From contig NC_058511.1 of the NCBI RefSeq assembly GCF_020382885.2, forward strand, positions 16,668,504 through 16,732,503: 64,000 nucleotides of DNA, read 5' to 3'. Shown piece after piece: positions 39,293 through 52,517 of the stretch. The DNA is from Scatophagus argus. Taxonomy: Eukaryota > Chordata > Actinopteri > Scatophagidae. Positions within the stretch are counted from its first letter, which is position 1. Each line of letters opens with the position of its first letter. The translations under genes and the position numbers were made by a program. The notes under the pieces were generated by a model, which saw nothing but the letters and a program-made list of their open reading frames with translations, was not told where the DNA came from and did no database searches.

Positions 39293-42200
39293 ATGAAATT
39301 GGTGAGTAAACTGATTATTAGAAATAAACGATGTAGCCAAGTCAGCCGTCAGCTAACTATAGCTGTGCGTCCCAAAACTTATTCAGAGTGTGTTTAGTTA
39401 TAGCTGCTCTATTAGCTTAGCAGCTAATAGCCCTGTTAGTTCCCTTCTCATTCACTGTGGCTAACAAGGTAACTAACAGCTAGGTTGTGGAAACTGTTTG
39501 ATGTTGGCAGTACGTAGTGAACGAAAATACCGGGTCAGCTGGTTAGTTTGATGTCGGTAAATGGAGCACACTGTTACTTGTAGTGTGACTCGCATTACAT
39601 GTATATGTCTGTTTTTACACAGACCTACAGACTGACACCCTCACTTGCCAGGAGGCTGAGTGTTGTCATGTTTATCCCGTTTCTTTTCTATTCTCATGCA
39701 GTTTGTTGTGTTGGCATAACTGTATGTTTTTTTCCCCCCACGTGTCTCTTGTGATTTTCCTTCCATGTCTTTCAGTATTGTCTGTCTGGTCATCCAACAT
39801 TGCCTTGTAATGTTCTCAAGTTCAAATCCACCACTATCATGCTGGACTGTGGGCTGGACACCACCTCTGTCCTCAACTTCCTGCCCCTTCCTCTGGTGCA
39901 CAGGTGAGTCACCGGCATAATTTATTTTATGTTTTATTTATTTATTCAGACATAGATGGAAGAATTACCATTGTTCTAAATCACGATGAACTTTTTTGTT
40001 CTTTTTCAGCCCAAGACTCTCCAAGCTCCCTGGTTGGATCTCTAAGGATGCATCATTAAACTTGGAAAAGGTAGGAGAAATGTTTTTTACACTTAATTTA
40101 CGTAGCCTTTAAGCTGCATTTGATGTGAAGTTGTGTTTCATTGTTGCTTTGTGAGATCACCTGAAGCTGCTTCTGTTTCTATGTTAAAGTTTAAACGTAA
40201 TATTAATTTATCTTTGATGAGAGCTACAAAAGTAAACAGTTTCTTTCCATCTTTGCAGGAGCTGAAGGAATGTGCCGGGAGAGTGTTTGTGGACTCCCAG
40301 CCGGAGTTCTGTCTCCCTGAGGTAAACCAGCCACACACAGAATATAGCTAAAGCGCATTTCATTTGTCTTAAGACATCAGTGAAATGCTTCAAATGAGTG
40401 GCTTTGCTGAATGCAATATAATGCTAGTTATAGTAAGTGCTGTGCTTATAATAATACATGTTTTGTCTAAATAAACTATCTTTCTTATATGTATTTGCCA
40501 CAGAGAGAGCTGCTGGATCTATCAACCATTGATGTCATCCTGATCTCCAACTACCACTGTATGATGGCCCTGCCCTACATCACTGAACACACAGGCTTCA
40601 CTGGGACCGTGTACGCGACAGAACCCACCCTACAGATTGGCAGGTAAGGAGACTCAAGGGCTATAAACGTCATCATGATGTTTTTATATTCATTTAGATG
40701 ATGCATGTTATTTTAAAGCTGCTTTTTTGATTTTTGTTAAAGTCCAAACCAGCCATGTTTTTAATGAAATGTTGGGTTTTTGAGTGTGGAGAATATGTCT
40801 TGTCTGGAAAATAAACTCTTGCTTGATTTTGTATTGCAAGAAATGCTGATTCTTGCTGTTATTTTCTTCAGACTGTTGATGGAGGAACTGGTGAACTTCA
40901 TGGAGAGAGTTCCCAAAGCCCAGTCTGCCACCTGCTGGAAAAATAAGGAAATACAAAGGTAGATTAATTATTGAGAAAAAGAGACAAAAACAAGAGCATC
41001 TTTTGGGAGTGGTGGGAAATATTTATTTAAAAATATGAAAGTCAACACTGGAAACAGTATTTTTATTTTTAGATCAAAGATTTGACACACAAAACACAAT
41101 AGCATACCAGCATTTTCCTTGTAATTTTCTCTGTTTTTCTTTCTGTTTATATCTCTCATTTTGGTTTCCACCATTTTGTCCTGCAGTTTCATTTTATTTT
41201 AAGTTACTTCTCAACAGAATTGCACATAATACAAAGTTACATGAATGAATCCACAATTTTATCATATTAGGATGCTCCCCGGGCCGCTGAAGGATACAGT
41301 AGATGTGTGGACGTGGAAGCGATGTTACAGCATGCAGGAGGTCAACTCTGCCCTCAGCAAAGTGCAGCTTGTGGGTTACTCACAGAAAGTGGTAAGAACC
41401 TTTTTTTTTCCCTACACTGTCTGCGCATGAATACAGTAACACTGACTCTACAACAGATGTCATTTGATACAGCCCATCAGGTCAGACATGCTTGTACTTT
41501 CTACTAAAATAGCTGTATCTGTCCTCTCTCTGTTTTTCTCTACTGGTGTGTTCTCACAGTGAAAACTTCTTTCTTTCTCCAGGAGTTGTTTGGAGCTGTA
41601 CAGATCTCCCCCTTAAGCTCTGGTTACTCATTAGGCAGCTCCAACTGGATCATCCAGTCTCATCATGAGAAAGTCTCCTATGTATCAGGTTCATCCCTGC
41701 TCACCACACATCCACAGGTAGGTCAGCAGACCTAAAGGAAGGAGAAAGTATACCCGGGGCCTAAGAAAAACATGCACTGACAAATAATGTGATGCCCAAA
41801 GTAAAGTGAAACATTAGTCGATGTGTATTTATAAAAATTAATAAGCCAGACATGAAGTGCTCTTCAGACTGAAAAGATGATCAAACCCAAATTCTCAATT
41901 TTCAATATACAGTTTTTTTTTATCAGTTATGACAATGTTAAAAATGAGAAAATAAGCTCTTCACTTTATTCCACAATTTCCAAGATTCACTTTAATAAAT
42001 GGAAGAAAAGTGAGGATTAACAGGGGTCCCCCTCTCCCAGGTGGACAGTCATGCAATACTTGCTTTGTGTACAGATCAGATAAACTTACTTGAATTTTTT
42101 CATAAAGTTGATGATGAGTTTAAAGTATCTCCTCTCCTCTTCTCAGCCGATGGACCAAAGTTCTCTTAAGAACAGCGATGTTCTGATTCTGACGGGCCTC

Positions 42201-45200
42201 ACCCAGATGCCCACCGCCAACCCAGACGGCATGTTGGGAGAATTCTGTAGCAACCTTGGTAGGTTCAAATGTACTGGATAATGATGAAAACTATTTAATA
42301 TGTTGAAATATTTTCCTGTTATATAGTAATATGTAGGCATGGATATGTAAGTGAAGACATATTAAATATTTCTCTTGGGTTTTCTTTAAGTGATTGAGGA
42401 GCTGAATTGTCTCTGGTGCCTGAGTGTCTTAATGTTGGTATTTATTATTCATTGTGACCGTAGCCATGACCATTCGAGCAGGAGGGAATGTGCTAGTGCC
42501 ATGCTACTCCTCAGGAGTGATATATGACCTTCTGGAGTGTCTGTATCAGTTCATCGAGAGTGCCAACCTCGGGACCACGCCCTTCTACTTCATCTCACCT
42601 GTCGCCAACAGCTCACTGGAGTTCTCCCAGATCTTTGCTGAGTGGTGAGGGGTTATTCATCCAAATTAACTTATTTTTCATATCTGTCATTGTGGAGTGT
42701 GGCCATGGATTAAGAAAATATGTGCGAAAATGTGTCCGTATTTATGTTGCTTTTTGATGGAGTACTGGGATTTCAGACCCTTTTTGCTTTAAAAAGTCAT
42801 TCAGAGCAGATGCTTACTCCTTAAGCAATATTTCATATCACATTGTATACGTTTTAGGGAACAAAAACCAACATCTGCATACAAATCTATTATTATATGT
42901 CACTTGATACATTTTGTTTGGTTCAGTTTACACAGTTTTGCTTAAGAGAACTTAATCTTATGCCTATGATTCATTATACATACACAAACATTTAATGCTG
43001 CTCCAGTGTCTACTGATTATAACTTTCTGTTTCATTGAAGGTGTGTAAATAAGTCAAAAACAAATTGTTATTCGAAATGAGTGTTTTGTAATATTTTAAA
43101 TTGTTTCAATGTTTTAAATTAATGTTTATTTATAGCAGTGATACTCTTCTTATTCTCAGCCACGTTTTTGAATAGTCTCCAGGACAATTTTGGCATATTT
43201 TGATTTCTCATTTTAGGCTTTGCCACAACAAGCAATCAAAAGTGTACCTCCCGGAGCCTCCATTCCCTCATGCAGAGGTGAGTCCTGCTGCTGTGTCTCC
43301 TGCCAGTGAAGAACAACACTGCATTTTAGGCAAAATGGATTGGCATGAAGTGACCCTGCAAGCCTGTGAAGAGCTTGCAAAAGGCTACAAAGAGATGGAA
43401 ATTTTTCATTACTTCAGCCTAACATGTCACAATCTGTTGAGTTACCAGTGTGTTAACAACTGCATTTGGAATGTGTATTTTCATTCATGTTTATGGAGAC
43501 AATATTTTACATCAGGGAAACTCCTTGACTCTGTCAAATACATGTGTAAAACAGAAAAAAAGTCTAATCAGGAATCACTTTTGTTCTCAATCAAACTTTC
43601 CATAATTTTTGTGGACAAAAGTAACAGTAAACAAGACGTCATGTGCAGCAACAGAGGACAGCGATTTGGTGTATCCCATCAGACACAGAGTCTTTTATTT
43701 AGTGCAAGATAAACATCCATAGTAAATCATTGTATAATAAGCTGTGTATGTATACTTTTTGCAGCACAAACCACCATGTTCTCATACAAAGTGGTGGTAA
43801 AGAGTCTTAACATCATGAGCCAGACCAGCCTCTAGTGTTTGAATGATATTTTGAACTGTTGTGTGAACAAACAGGAAGCGATGATGTCGAGTTCTCTCTT
43901 ATTCCTGTGTTGTCCTTGTTTCAGCTCATCCAGACCAACAAGCTGAAGCACTACCCCAGCATCCACGGAGACTTCAGCAGTGAGTTCCGTCAGCCGTGCG
44001 TGGTCTTCACCGGTCACCCGTCGCTGCGTTTCGGGGACGTGGTTCACTTCATGGAGCTGTGGGGCAAATCCAGCCTCAACACCATCATCTTCACTGGTAA
44101 CTCCGCCTGTATTAGAAGCACTCCCACGTCGAGTGCTACACACAGATGAAAAGATGCCATTCCGTAATTATGAAGCACAATCTTTCTAAAAGCCTCTGTG
44201 ACTTCTCTTTCTTACCACTAGAGCCAGACTTTTCCTACATAGATGCTTTGGCTCCCTACCAGCCACTGGCTATGAAATGTGTTTACTGTCCCATTGACAC
44301 ACGGCTCAACTTCCACCAAGTATCAAAGCTGCTTAAAGAAGTCCAGGTACAGCCAACTCTTTTCACCTTTCATAAATGTAGTAAACTTACTGTTAGCACG
44401 AGATTGTGAGCAGTAAATGGGTTACACCTACATGAATTGATTTTTATATCCTTGACTTTATAGAGAGTCTTCTTTTTTAATATGAATTTGACACTTGGCA
44501 AATGGGGAAAGATAATGACTGGAAAACTATCAATTTGTCTCGCTTAGAAACAGCTGCCTCATGGGTTTTTTTTTTTTTGTTTCCACGCAGCGCTGGTAAG
44601 AGAATAATTGTACAACAAGCCAATAATCACTGAGTCAGTAGCAGTCTTGTGGGAAAAGCCAGGGAGAATGGGAACAATTTTACAAGCTAAAAGGCCAAGG
44701 CACAAACAAGACAAAAGAGCAATGTTAGATCAGCATTCTGTGCAGAGCATGAGGGAATACACCACAAGTACTGAAATGCTGCAGAGGAAAACTGATGCTT
44801 TAATGCAGTTCACACTGTAATATCATGATGTTAAAGTTATAGTAATGATCAAATGTATTCCTTTAAGCAGAGTTGTGCTGCCCTTGATGAACTTAAACCT
44901 CTGTTTAAGTGGAATTTGTATTTTTTTCATTTTTTTAAATAGCTATTCCAGTACCTTGTCTCTGTGGATAGCTAAGTCAGTCTGTCTGTCAGTCAGTCCA
45001 CCACACATTGGTCCAGACTGAAATCTCCTTGCAGCTATTGGAGAAATTACTATTAAATGCATGGCCCTCAGAGGACATATCCTGCTGACATTTGTGATTC
45101 CCTGATTTGGTGCAAATTCCCAGATAGCATGCTCTTTAGAGCTATGATGCTGAATACTGTAAACATTACCCAGTATATATCAGCATGCTAACATTGTTCT

Positions 45201-46922
45201 TAGCTCTCAGTTATATTTTCACAAGAATGATCGTGTCACAGGACACTCTGCCTGTGGTTTCACAAGCTGCATCAGCATGACAGTTTTTGTTACCCAGAGG
45301 CCTTATGACTTATGACCAGACTGGACTATGCACTCTGTTTGGATAATTAAGACCTGATAAGACAAACCCCGCTATAATGGCCCTGATATATATGTATTTA
45401 TTTTGTGTTTTCCCAGTGCGAGTGAATTAGATAAAACCAAGTAACCACAAACATCATCCAGTTACCCAGTCCCTTGCTCTTCTAATTGCTGACCAACAAC
45501 ACTTAAGAGAGGTTAAACTGTGTGTAACCTTATTTTAAACCCTCTTTTAGTACTGTCTGAAATAAAAGCAAGCACAGTCTAGAACATGGTTGAGTGAATG
45601 TGTCTAAAACCTACTTTTAGTTACCTCCAAAGGATGGTTTCAGTTGACCACTGTTTGTTTTCTCGCCCTCCTACAGCCCCTTCATGTTGTGTGCCCAGAG
45701 CAGTACACCCAGCCTCCGCTGACCCACTCCCACCGCTCTGATCTGATGCTGGAGCTGCAGCCCCCTCCCATGCCTTACAGGCGCTGCTCTGTGCTCAACT
45801 TGCCCTTCAGACGCCGCTACGAACGCGTCTACATACTGCCTGAGGTGAGTCACTTCAGAACAGGAATTCCAGTGGGTTTGAATATATCCCTCTTCATCTT
45901 GTCCGGTTAAAAGGAACCAAACAAGTTCAGTTGACAGTGCTGCATAAAATATAAAATCAGTGTCTCTGGAAACAGATGGTGAGTGCATACTTAAAACTCT
46001 CTCGTGTGTGGGTAGGAGACAGTGACATATGGTGTATAAAAAGCTGTCAGAATTAAAGAAAGAAATGTATTATGGAAATATTCCAGCTCCTGTCAGGGAA
46101 CAGGTGGCCAATTTTCAAGTCTAAAAGCCAGATTCTTCTTTTCCTAGCTGGCCAACTCCCTGGTGCCCTCTGAGGTTAAACCTGGCATCTCCCTCGCAAC
46201 AGTGTCTGCAGTGCTGCACTCCAAGGACAACAGACACACACTGCAGGTGAATATGTGTGCTTGGCTTGTGAATTTGTATTACGAAAATGGCTATATGATT
46301 GTGTTAGGCTAACTTGGTGTCTTTCCTGTCCTGTGTTGCCAGTTGGTGCCCAAACCCGCTCCAGTGCCACCCAGCAAGAAGAGGAAGCGAGTCATAGAGG
46401 AGCCTCCAGTGGTGTTGGCCCCGAAACCCCTGCTGAGTGGAGCAGTGCCCCTGGAAGCTTTCCTGGCCACATTGCAGAAGGTGTGAATTCTGCACACATC
46501 TGTGGGAACATTTATATTGTTTTCATAACAGCCAGCAGTTAAAATGAATGTTTGTACTTGTCGTAGTCCTCTCCCAGGCTGTGCCATCAACTCCTGTATT
46601 CCCAAAGGAGATGAATCTCTTGAATCTCGTCAGACATTGCAATCTCGTCACAACATTATTCACAAATTGCAAGTTTTGTATCCACTGCTGAGTGACGTGC
46701 AGAAAAGCACAACTCTAAAACTTGACTCTGCATCCCCCCCCGCAGCATGGCATTACAGAGGTGAAGGTGGAAGAGACAGCAGACGGACACATCCTACACC
46801 TGCAGGCGGAGGACACACTGATTCAGCTGGAGGAGGATGGGACGCATATCGTCTGTGACAACAACGAGCCGCTGCGTACCACACTGAGAGACCTGGTGCT
46901 CCGCTTCTTGCAGAAGCTTTGA
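39293..46922 (+). CDS. ints9: Integrator complex subunit 9
   Basis: The catalytically silent metallo-beta-lactamase/beta-CASP partner of INTS11, the endonuclease of Integrator, which cleaves snRNA precursors and paused transcripts in the nucleus. Seventeen coding exons: 39293-39301, 39776-39903, 40010-40070, 40259-40321, 40504-40643, 40872-40958, 41271-41391, 41583-41717, 42147-42258, 42464-42644, 43217-43277, 43925-44096, 44222-44346, 45677-45844, 46148-46246, 46343-46480, 46746-46922. Every junction is in phase, giving 658 residues, exactly the human length. The first coding exon holds only Met-Lys-Leu. The zinc-binding motif expected of an active nuclease is replaced by [11 protein letters not shown] (about residues 102-112), as in other INTS9 proteins. 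A basic stretch SKKRKR sits near residue 565. The C-terminal 100 residues form the INTS11-binding part in family members. Confidence 0.97.
44975..45215 (-). repeat. Old dispersed percomorph repeat, copy C, in ints9 intron 13
   Basis: Opposite-orientation relative of copies at 1083 and 9160: 'cagactgaaatctccttgca', 'cccagatagcatgctcttta' and 'cagcatgctaacattg' appear in the order expected for the reverse complement. It is old and the boundaries are approximate. Confidence 0.5.
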
Positions 46923-49654
46923 ACCAAATCCTCTTCATGCCTCCTTATTGTTAGGGGTTTTAACAGCATTTCTGCTTTACTGGACTGTGGATGGCAGCAG
47001 AGGTGATGGGGCAAGGGGGGGCACACTGTGAAGCTGACTGCCTCCGCCTCAGTCATATTTAACTAAAATCCAGCTGCATTTTGTAATATAGTATTTTGTA
47101 TTAAAAGAATTTTCAGACATGTTAAAGGTCAACTCATTGAGTCTTTCACTACTACAACCTCTTCATTAAAGACACTAACACAGCAAAATGCAGAAATCAG
47201 CCATGAGTTTGGGTTTTCCAAAGGAGGAAGTGAGAAAAGAAATTCAATAGAAAATGTCAAAACCATATATTGTAAATACCTGTAGATTATCTCTGCTGAA
47301 TGTTATTTTATATCATCCATATTTACTTAAGTGTCTAAAATGGGATTTACAATCCTGACATCAAGTTAATCCAGATCTCAGGTCAGTCCTTGAGCAACTC
47401 ATCTGCTGAAGTCGTTACAGGCATTCAGGTGTGAACACACTGGGCACAAAATGTTTAGCTATATCTGAATCCTGTCAAACTCTGTTGAGAAAGCCACAAT
47501 GGGCCTTTTCTTTAGAGCAGACCCTCTGACATGTGAGAGTAAGAAAAGCGCTGGTGTAAAGCAGAAAATGAATGATGGCCGAATTCTATAAAGCTGCCTC
47601 AGTTTCAGGGTCCTGGTATTGTTGGTGCTGGCTTAGTCAAACGCTTGAATAGAATGGAGCCATTGTTGATGTTATTCATAAAACCTGCGCTTTTCCTTCT
47701 GTTAAATCAAAATGTCTGCTGTGGAAAACGCCCGCCTGAAAGAAAATTGAAACAACTTAAGACGCAGAAATACTCTGTTAAATGCAAAATTCAAGGTTAA
47801 GCGAATTTCTTTTCGTTCGACTTATTTGCCATTTAAAATAAGACGTTTGAAGATGGCACCCTGGGTACTCTGAAATAGTGACCGTGTTCCTGCATGTTGA
47901 TGGTCATACAAAAGAATTTCCAGGCCACTTGTTATTTGTGTCACAAAATATTTAATTGGTGCAGGGTTTACACGCAGCTAAAATACATTTAATAATATGC
48001 TTTCAATGTACAATATCTTACAGTGCGATACTTGACCATTGCTTTGATAATATAGCTGTGTGCAGCAGTTGGGACTGATAAATGTCAGGGGCTCAGTGAG
48101 ATAACAAAGACACTCACCATTCACTCAAGAAAATAAAACACTTCCTTTAGCGACAAATTAATAAATACCACAGACTTGACAGACACAACAAATTTTTAAA
48201 TATAACTGCATTTGTTTGTCCAGGTGTTGGAAATCGGTCATCTTCAGGAGAAATAGAAAAGGTATCATGGTGTTTTGTTGCGCTTCAGCGGGCACAAAAA
48301 AAAAACAGAGGGACATGTACAAAATGTGGTTTCTTGCAGGAAGAACAAATTGGCGGTGATGGTGTTAGTTTTTTCCAAGTCATACTGACAGCGCATGTGT
48401 GTAACAAGGTCACTGAGGTGTGGTCCACTGCAGAAACAAATTCATACACCTTGATATTATTTTGAACACACCTCAGCTTTACTAACACCTCATCTGGAAA
48501 CTTTAGTACTGTCCCACTCTTTGTTCTTCCTGCTAGAATAATGTAGAGGCAGTGCATTTGGAAGGTTTCTAGTGTGATGACATCTTTTCCTTGAGGCTCA
48601 TTTGGTCTTAAACAGGTTGTGGTTTAGGAATAAAGGTGGAGAGTAGAGGTAGCAGAGCTTTTAGAGGGCAGATGAGATGATGGAGGTCACCTTGTGTAAA
48701 TTGTTTAAATTGAAACACAAAGGTTGGAACCAACCTCGATGAGAAAAGATTTCTTGGACAGTGGCGTTTTAGTTAGATGTTCATGACTAAGGATAGTATT
48801 TTCAAATCATGATGTGATTTAAAAAAAAAAAAGTACCCCAAAATGTAACGATCAAAGTTTTTCCTCCAACTGTTACATAACAGGAAAATATTAAAGCCAC
48901 TCTTATTAACTGATCAAGTGACTGTGTAAAGTGAAAGAATTCGGTCCTAGTGACAAATCCACAGAGAATTCCCAAAAAATACAGCTTTAAACAATCTTTT
49001 CAGCTCATCCTTTTTCTTCATTTTCTGGATCGCAACTGTTCTAGTCTACTCGGTTTTGGCTACAGGAGGCAGTTGTTGTCAGTAAAAAAGCTCTGATAAA
49101 CACTGTGTGCTACCTGCCTATTGCCAAACGGCAGACGGATAAAGCTAGTTGCTAGCTGGAGAACATAGTGGAGCTAGCACCTAATGAGACAAAATTTTCT
49201 CAAGAGCTAATGGAGACCAAAAGAGAGCTAAAATAGGGTTGAATACTGTACTACATTCATTAGGCAGCCAGAAATATGACTAATGACTGATTCACCACAT
49301 CAGCTACTTGTTCCCGCCAACCCCTAGGGGCCAAAAATTATTATCGCAGCTTCAAAAAAGAAAATGAAAACTGCAAACAGAGGTTTGGGTAAAAATGGTT
49401 TTGAATCTCTGACCACTCCTCTCCTGTCATGTATATAATCTGTGGAAACTCAGAGGACCTGCCGGTGTATGCAGAGCAGCAGGAGCTCTGTATCACACCC
49501 CACGCTGTATACAGATATGGATCAGAAATGTCCATGACACGGGATACAGTGCTGCCACCAACTGCTTACACTTGTCACGTTCATCTATACTCATGCTCTG
49601 CCTTATTGGCCAGAAGGGTGAGCCAATGTTACCCATGGCCGCTCAAAGAATTGA
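46923..49654. other. ints9 / glrx5 intergenic and UTR sequence
   Basis: Contains the ints9 3'UTR (an ATTAAA lies at 47100-47105) and unassigned DNA. A stretch near 49120-49260 with 'gctagttgctagctggagaa' resembles a repeated fish sequence. The minus-strand frame at 48285-48557 (90 codons) matches nothing I recognise. No RNA gene was seen. Confidence 0.5.
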
Positions 49655-49660
49655 TTTATT
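49655..49660 (-). terminator. glrx5: Probable poly(A) signal of glrx5
   Basis: AATAAA on the minus strand about 85 bp past the glrx5 stop codon; a run of 13 C (minus strand) lies in between. Confidence 0.4.
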
Positions 49661-49743
49661 TGCAATCATCTGGGGGGGGGGGGGGTTCAACCTGATTAAA
49701 GTGTCCTCTGACTTGCCAGCTAATTGAAGTTTCTTGTCTTCCT

Positions 49744-51166
49744 CTACTTGGATTCCTTCTCAGCATTCAGCAGTGCAGAGGTGATGCCCAGCTTCTTCAA
49801 TTCCTCCACCAAGTCTCCATTCTGGTGCATCTGGAGCAGGATGTCACAACCTCCCACAAATTCGCCATTGAAGTACACCTGAGGGATTGTGGGCCAGTTG
49901 GAAAAGTCCTTGACTCCTGTTGGAAGACAGACAGTGTTGGTGTCACAGTCAAAAATAAACTAGAGCAAATAATATGTCAGGTGGTTAAGAAAATCGCGTG
50001 ACACGTATTAACTTATGATAATTTAATGTAAATCAACTTCAGTTCAAAGTTTAAAACCATTCACACTTCTAGACGATGCGTTCTGGCTACATCCCCTCTG
50101 AATCAGTAGTTCATATATTAAAAACAGCAGAACTGAGCAGTTAGCATGGGACCATGACAGAAATTCAAACTCCAAAGAAACCTCACACCAACACAAACTC
50201 TGTTTAATAATCAAGTGATCCCAAAAGTGATCTTACATTCAATGTGAGCAAATTCTTAGCTTTTAGTACTCTTACATTAAACAAATCCTGACCTCATAAA
50301 CCCAGGTCCTGAAAAAAAAAGAACTGCAATGATATTCAATTAATAAATTAAAATCAGCAGAGGGACACATGTCACTTGGCTTTACACTGGTGTTGCAACA
50401 TTGGTCTCAATTGATAAAATGTCGTTAAAGGGCAGGGCTGATGTAACTACAATAAGCATTTCCTGATGCTTATGTGTGCGTCGTCATCGTTCAAAAAGAC
50501 AAAAAGCTTCGGTTTTCCATAGCTGGCTTATATGCAAAAGACAGTCCATATTGATGGTGAAACGTCTGAGTTTAAGGACTCCACCCTTTGGTCCTGCTGC
50601 AGAACGCTGATAAAAACCTAACTCTCAAATCTCAAAACTAGCAAGAGGGGGTCGTTGGTCAGAGGCTGATAGGTTTGAATATGCTAATAAAAAAACGTGT
50701 TAAGGCCTGTTGTTAAAATAGGCTACTAAATGCACACTACACTGGTTAAGTCACTTACGAACAATCTCGTTAGCATGTCCGCTATCTGTTTTGAAAAGGT
50801 TTAGCTGAGTCAAAGTGAGAGATGACAACTTGTCGCTGTCATGTCATGAACAGGACAGTTTACTGCACCTTGTCTGAGCTCCTGGTCATCCAACACGTTG
50901 TACGCTGCGTAGTCGTCCACCCCATGCATCCGCAAGATCTGAACTACGGCATTACTAAAGCCACACATGGGCTGTGCCGGCGTCCCCTTCATAAACACAA
51001 CTACTTTGTCCTTCTTCACCATTTCGCCAAGGTCTTTCTGGAGGTCCGCCGAGGCGCACAGGAACCGGGCCGAGGCCGACCACACGCGACCGTCTGCCTG
51101 TCTCGGTAAATAGACCGCAGCCCCTGACCGCAGACACCTCGCAGTGGATCTAATTAAGTTGTTCAT
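49744..51166 (-). CDS. glrx5: Mitochondrial monothiol glutaredoxin 5
   Basis: Carries [2Fe-2S] clusters from the mitochondrial assembly machinery to acceptor proteins; its loss impairs haem synthesis in zebrafish. Two coding exons: 50869-51166 and 49744-49916, joined in phase across GT-AG, 156 residues. The monothiol active site CGFS is at residues 68-71, preceded by [13 protein letters not shown] and followed by [16 protein letters not shown]. The second exon holds [18 protein letters not shown], with the cis-Pro and glutathione-binding elements. The first 40 residues are rich in Arg and Ser, as expected for a transit peptide. An in-frame ATG at 51268 exists, but ATG 51166 ([13 protein letters not shown]) matches the family N-terminus, for example zebrafish. 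Confidence 0.95.
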
Positions 51167-51580
51167 GTCTTTGTTGAGTTCTATCTTAATATCACGAGAA
51201 CTGTCGGGGAAATTGCCCAGAATTTTTCTGTACAAGGCGTAGCGTAAGCAGTCGCTTAACAGCCTCAACGCTGGTCAGGACGGGCGTAACCTGAACGTTG
51301 ATTGGACAGCAGCGCTCAAACAAACAGTAATGTCATTTTACATTGGTCGACGCCGAGCGTCAATTACATCAGTTATACAAAAAGTGCTTTCTTAGTGACA
51401 TTTAATAAGAATAAATTAATATTACCACAACCACAGACGTATACTCAATGACTTTTTTATTTTCTTTTGAGAAAGCTGATTTTAAAAATTGTAAAAATAA
51501 TTCTTTCTAGGTTGCGGAAACCTTCAAGAACTTCCGGGGCATCGCGAGCAGATTGTATCAAACATTCGACAGTTCGAAAG
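51167..51580. promoter_or_regulatory. Bidirectional promoter of glrx5 and prkrip1
   Basis: Only 414 bp separate the divergent start codons of glrx5 (minus) and prkrip1 (plus). The interval must contain both 5'UTRs and start sites. No repeat is recognised in it. Confidence 0.6.
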
Positions 51581-52144
51581 ATGGCGGCGCACACGCAGAA
51601 AACTAACAAGTCTGGGAAGACTGGGGGAAAGGAGGCTCAGCCTCTCGTAATCGCTAAAACTCCAGCGGAGGAACAGCGTCTGAAGTTGGAGAGGTTGATG
51701 CGGAACCCAGATAAAATGGCTCCCATCCCAGACCGGCCAAAAGAATGGAATCCACGGGCTCCGCCGGAGTTTGTCCGAGATGTGATGGGCTCTAGCGCAG
51801 GTGCTGGCAGCGGGGAGTTCCATGTTTACCGGCACCTCCGACGCAGAGAGTACCAGAGGCAGGACTTTCTGGACAAAATAGCAGAGAAGCAAGACGAGGA
51901 CCTGAAATATCTGGATAAGGTGGCGCAAAACAAAGAGGCAGCTGACGAGAGAACTGCAAAGCGCAGGAAGAAGCGGGAAAAACTGAAGCAGAAAAAGCTG
52001 ATGGCAAAGAAAGCAAAGCTAGAGGCCAAAGACAAAAAAGAAGACGTCTCCGACAAGAGTTCAGACAGCAGTGAAAAAGAAGAGGAAGAGGAAGAAAGAG
52101 AAGATGATGCCGAGACTCCTAGCTTCATTATGGGCAAGAAATGA
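51581..52144 (+). CDS. prkrip1: PRKR-interacting protein 1, intronless copy
   Basis: A nuclear protein found in the catalytic spliceosome, also described as binding double-stranded RNA and inhibiting PKR. A single uninterrupted frame encodes 187 residues (human 184). The core [17 protein letters not shown] (residues 83-99) and [20 protein letters not shown] just before it are essentially identical to the vertebrate protein. A basic helix rich in Lys/Arg (about 125-155) and an acidic Ser/Glu tail follow, ending [11 protein letters not shown] 51581 (MAAHTQ) is chosen over an upstream in-frame ATG at 51467, since the extra residues do not resemble the family. From memory the mammalian gene has several introns, whereas none is present here, so this may be a retrocopy that kept its frame. 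It diverges from glrx5. Confidence 0.9.
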   Translation: MAAHTQKTNKSGKTGGKEAQPLVIAKTPAEEQRLKLERLMRNPDKMAPIPDRPKEWNPRAPPEFVRDVMGSSAGAGSGEFHVYRHLRRREYQRQDFLDKIAEKQDEDLKYLDKVAQNKEAADERTAKRRKKREKLKQKKLMAKKAKLEAKDKKEDVSDKSSDSSEKEEEEEEREDDAETPSFIMGKK

Positions 52145-52511
52145 CCCACACCGTCTCTTGCTGGGTTATGGACAGAGACATCCAGGACTGGGTACTGGTT
52201 CATGAGACCTTGGGGGACATGGACACAGAGGTTGTTTAGAGTCTCTTAACAACCCCCGAAAGAAGCAAAAGACATTTGCGAAACTGTCCCCTTTTTATTT
52301 CCGAATACTAGAAAAATGTGGATGGACTGCCTGGGTTCATAGGCATGGTGTAAGCAAACTACGCTCGTCATGGCCTCCCCCCGCTGGAAAAGAGACACGC
52401 GGACGCTTCTGATTTTTCATTAAGCTGCCCATAATGTCTGTGACGCATTTGTAGCTCTCATGTTTCAGCTTCAGAATCCAGTACATTCTGATTCGATATT
52501 TTAAACGTTTT

Positions 52512-52517
52512 AATAAA
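52512..52517 (+). terminator. prkrip1: Probable poly(A) signal of prkrip1
   Basis: AATAAA in TTTTAATAAAAATAAG, about 370 bp past the stop. Confidence 0.5.

Noticed and set aside
43278-43712. Open frame running from ints9 exon 11 into the intron
   Set aside because: The frame is a read-through past a good donor at 43278; the next exon at 43925 joins in phase and matches the family, and the intron residues match nothing.
48285-48557. 90-codon minus-strand frame between ints9 and glrx5
   Set aside because: No domain, no splice context and no recognised similarity; likely chance in UTR/intergenic DNA.
51167-51268. Upstream in-frame ATG of glrx5
   Set aside because: The family N-terminus aligns from 51166; the extra 34 residues are probably 5'UTR.
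51467-51580. Upstream in-frame ATG of prkrip1
   Set aside because: The added residues are unrelated to the family and MAAHTQ at 51581 fits the expected length.
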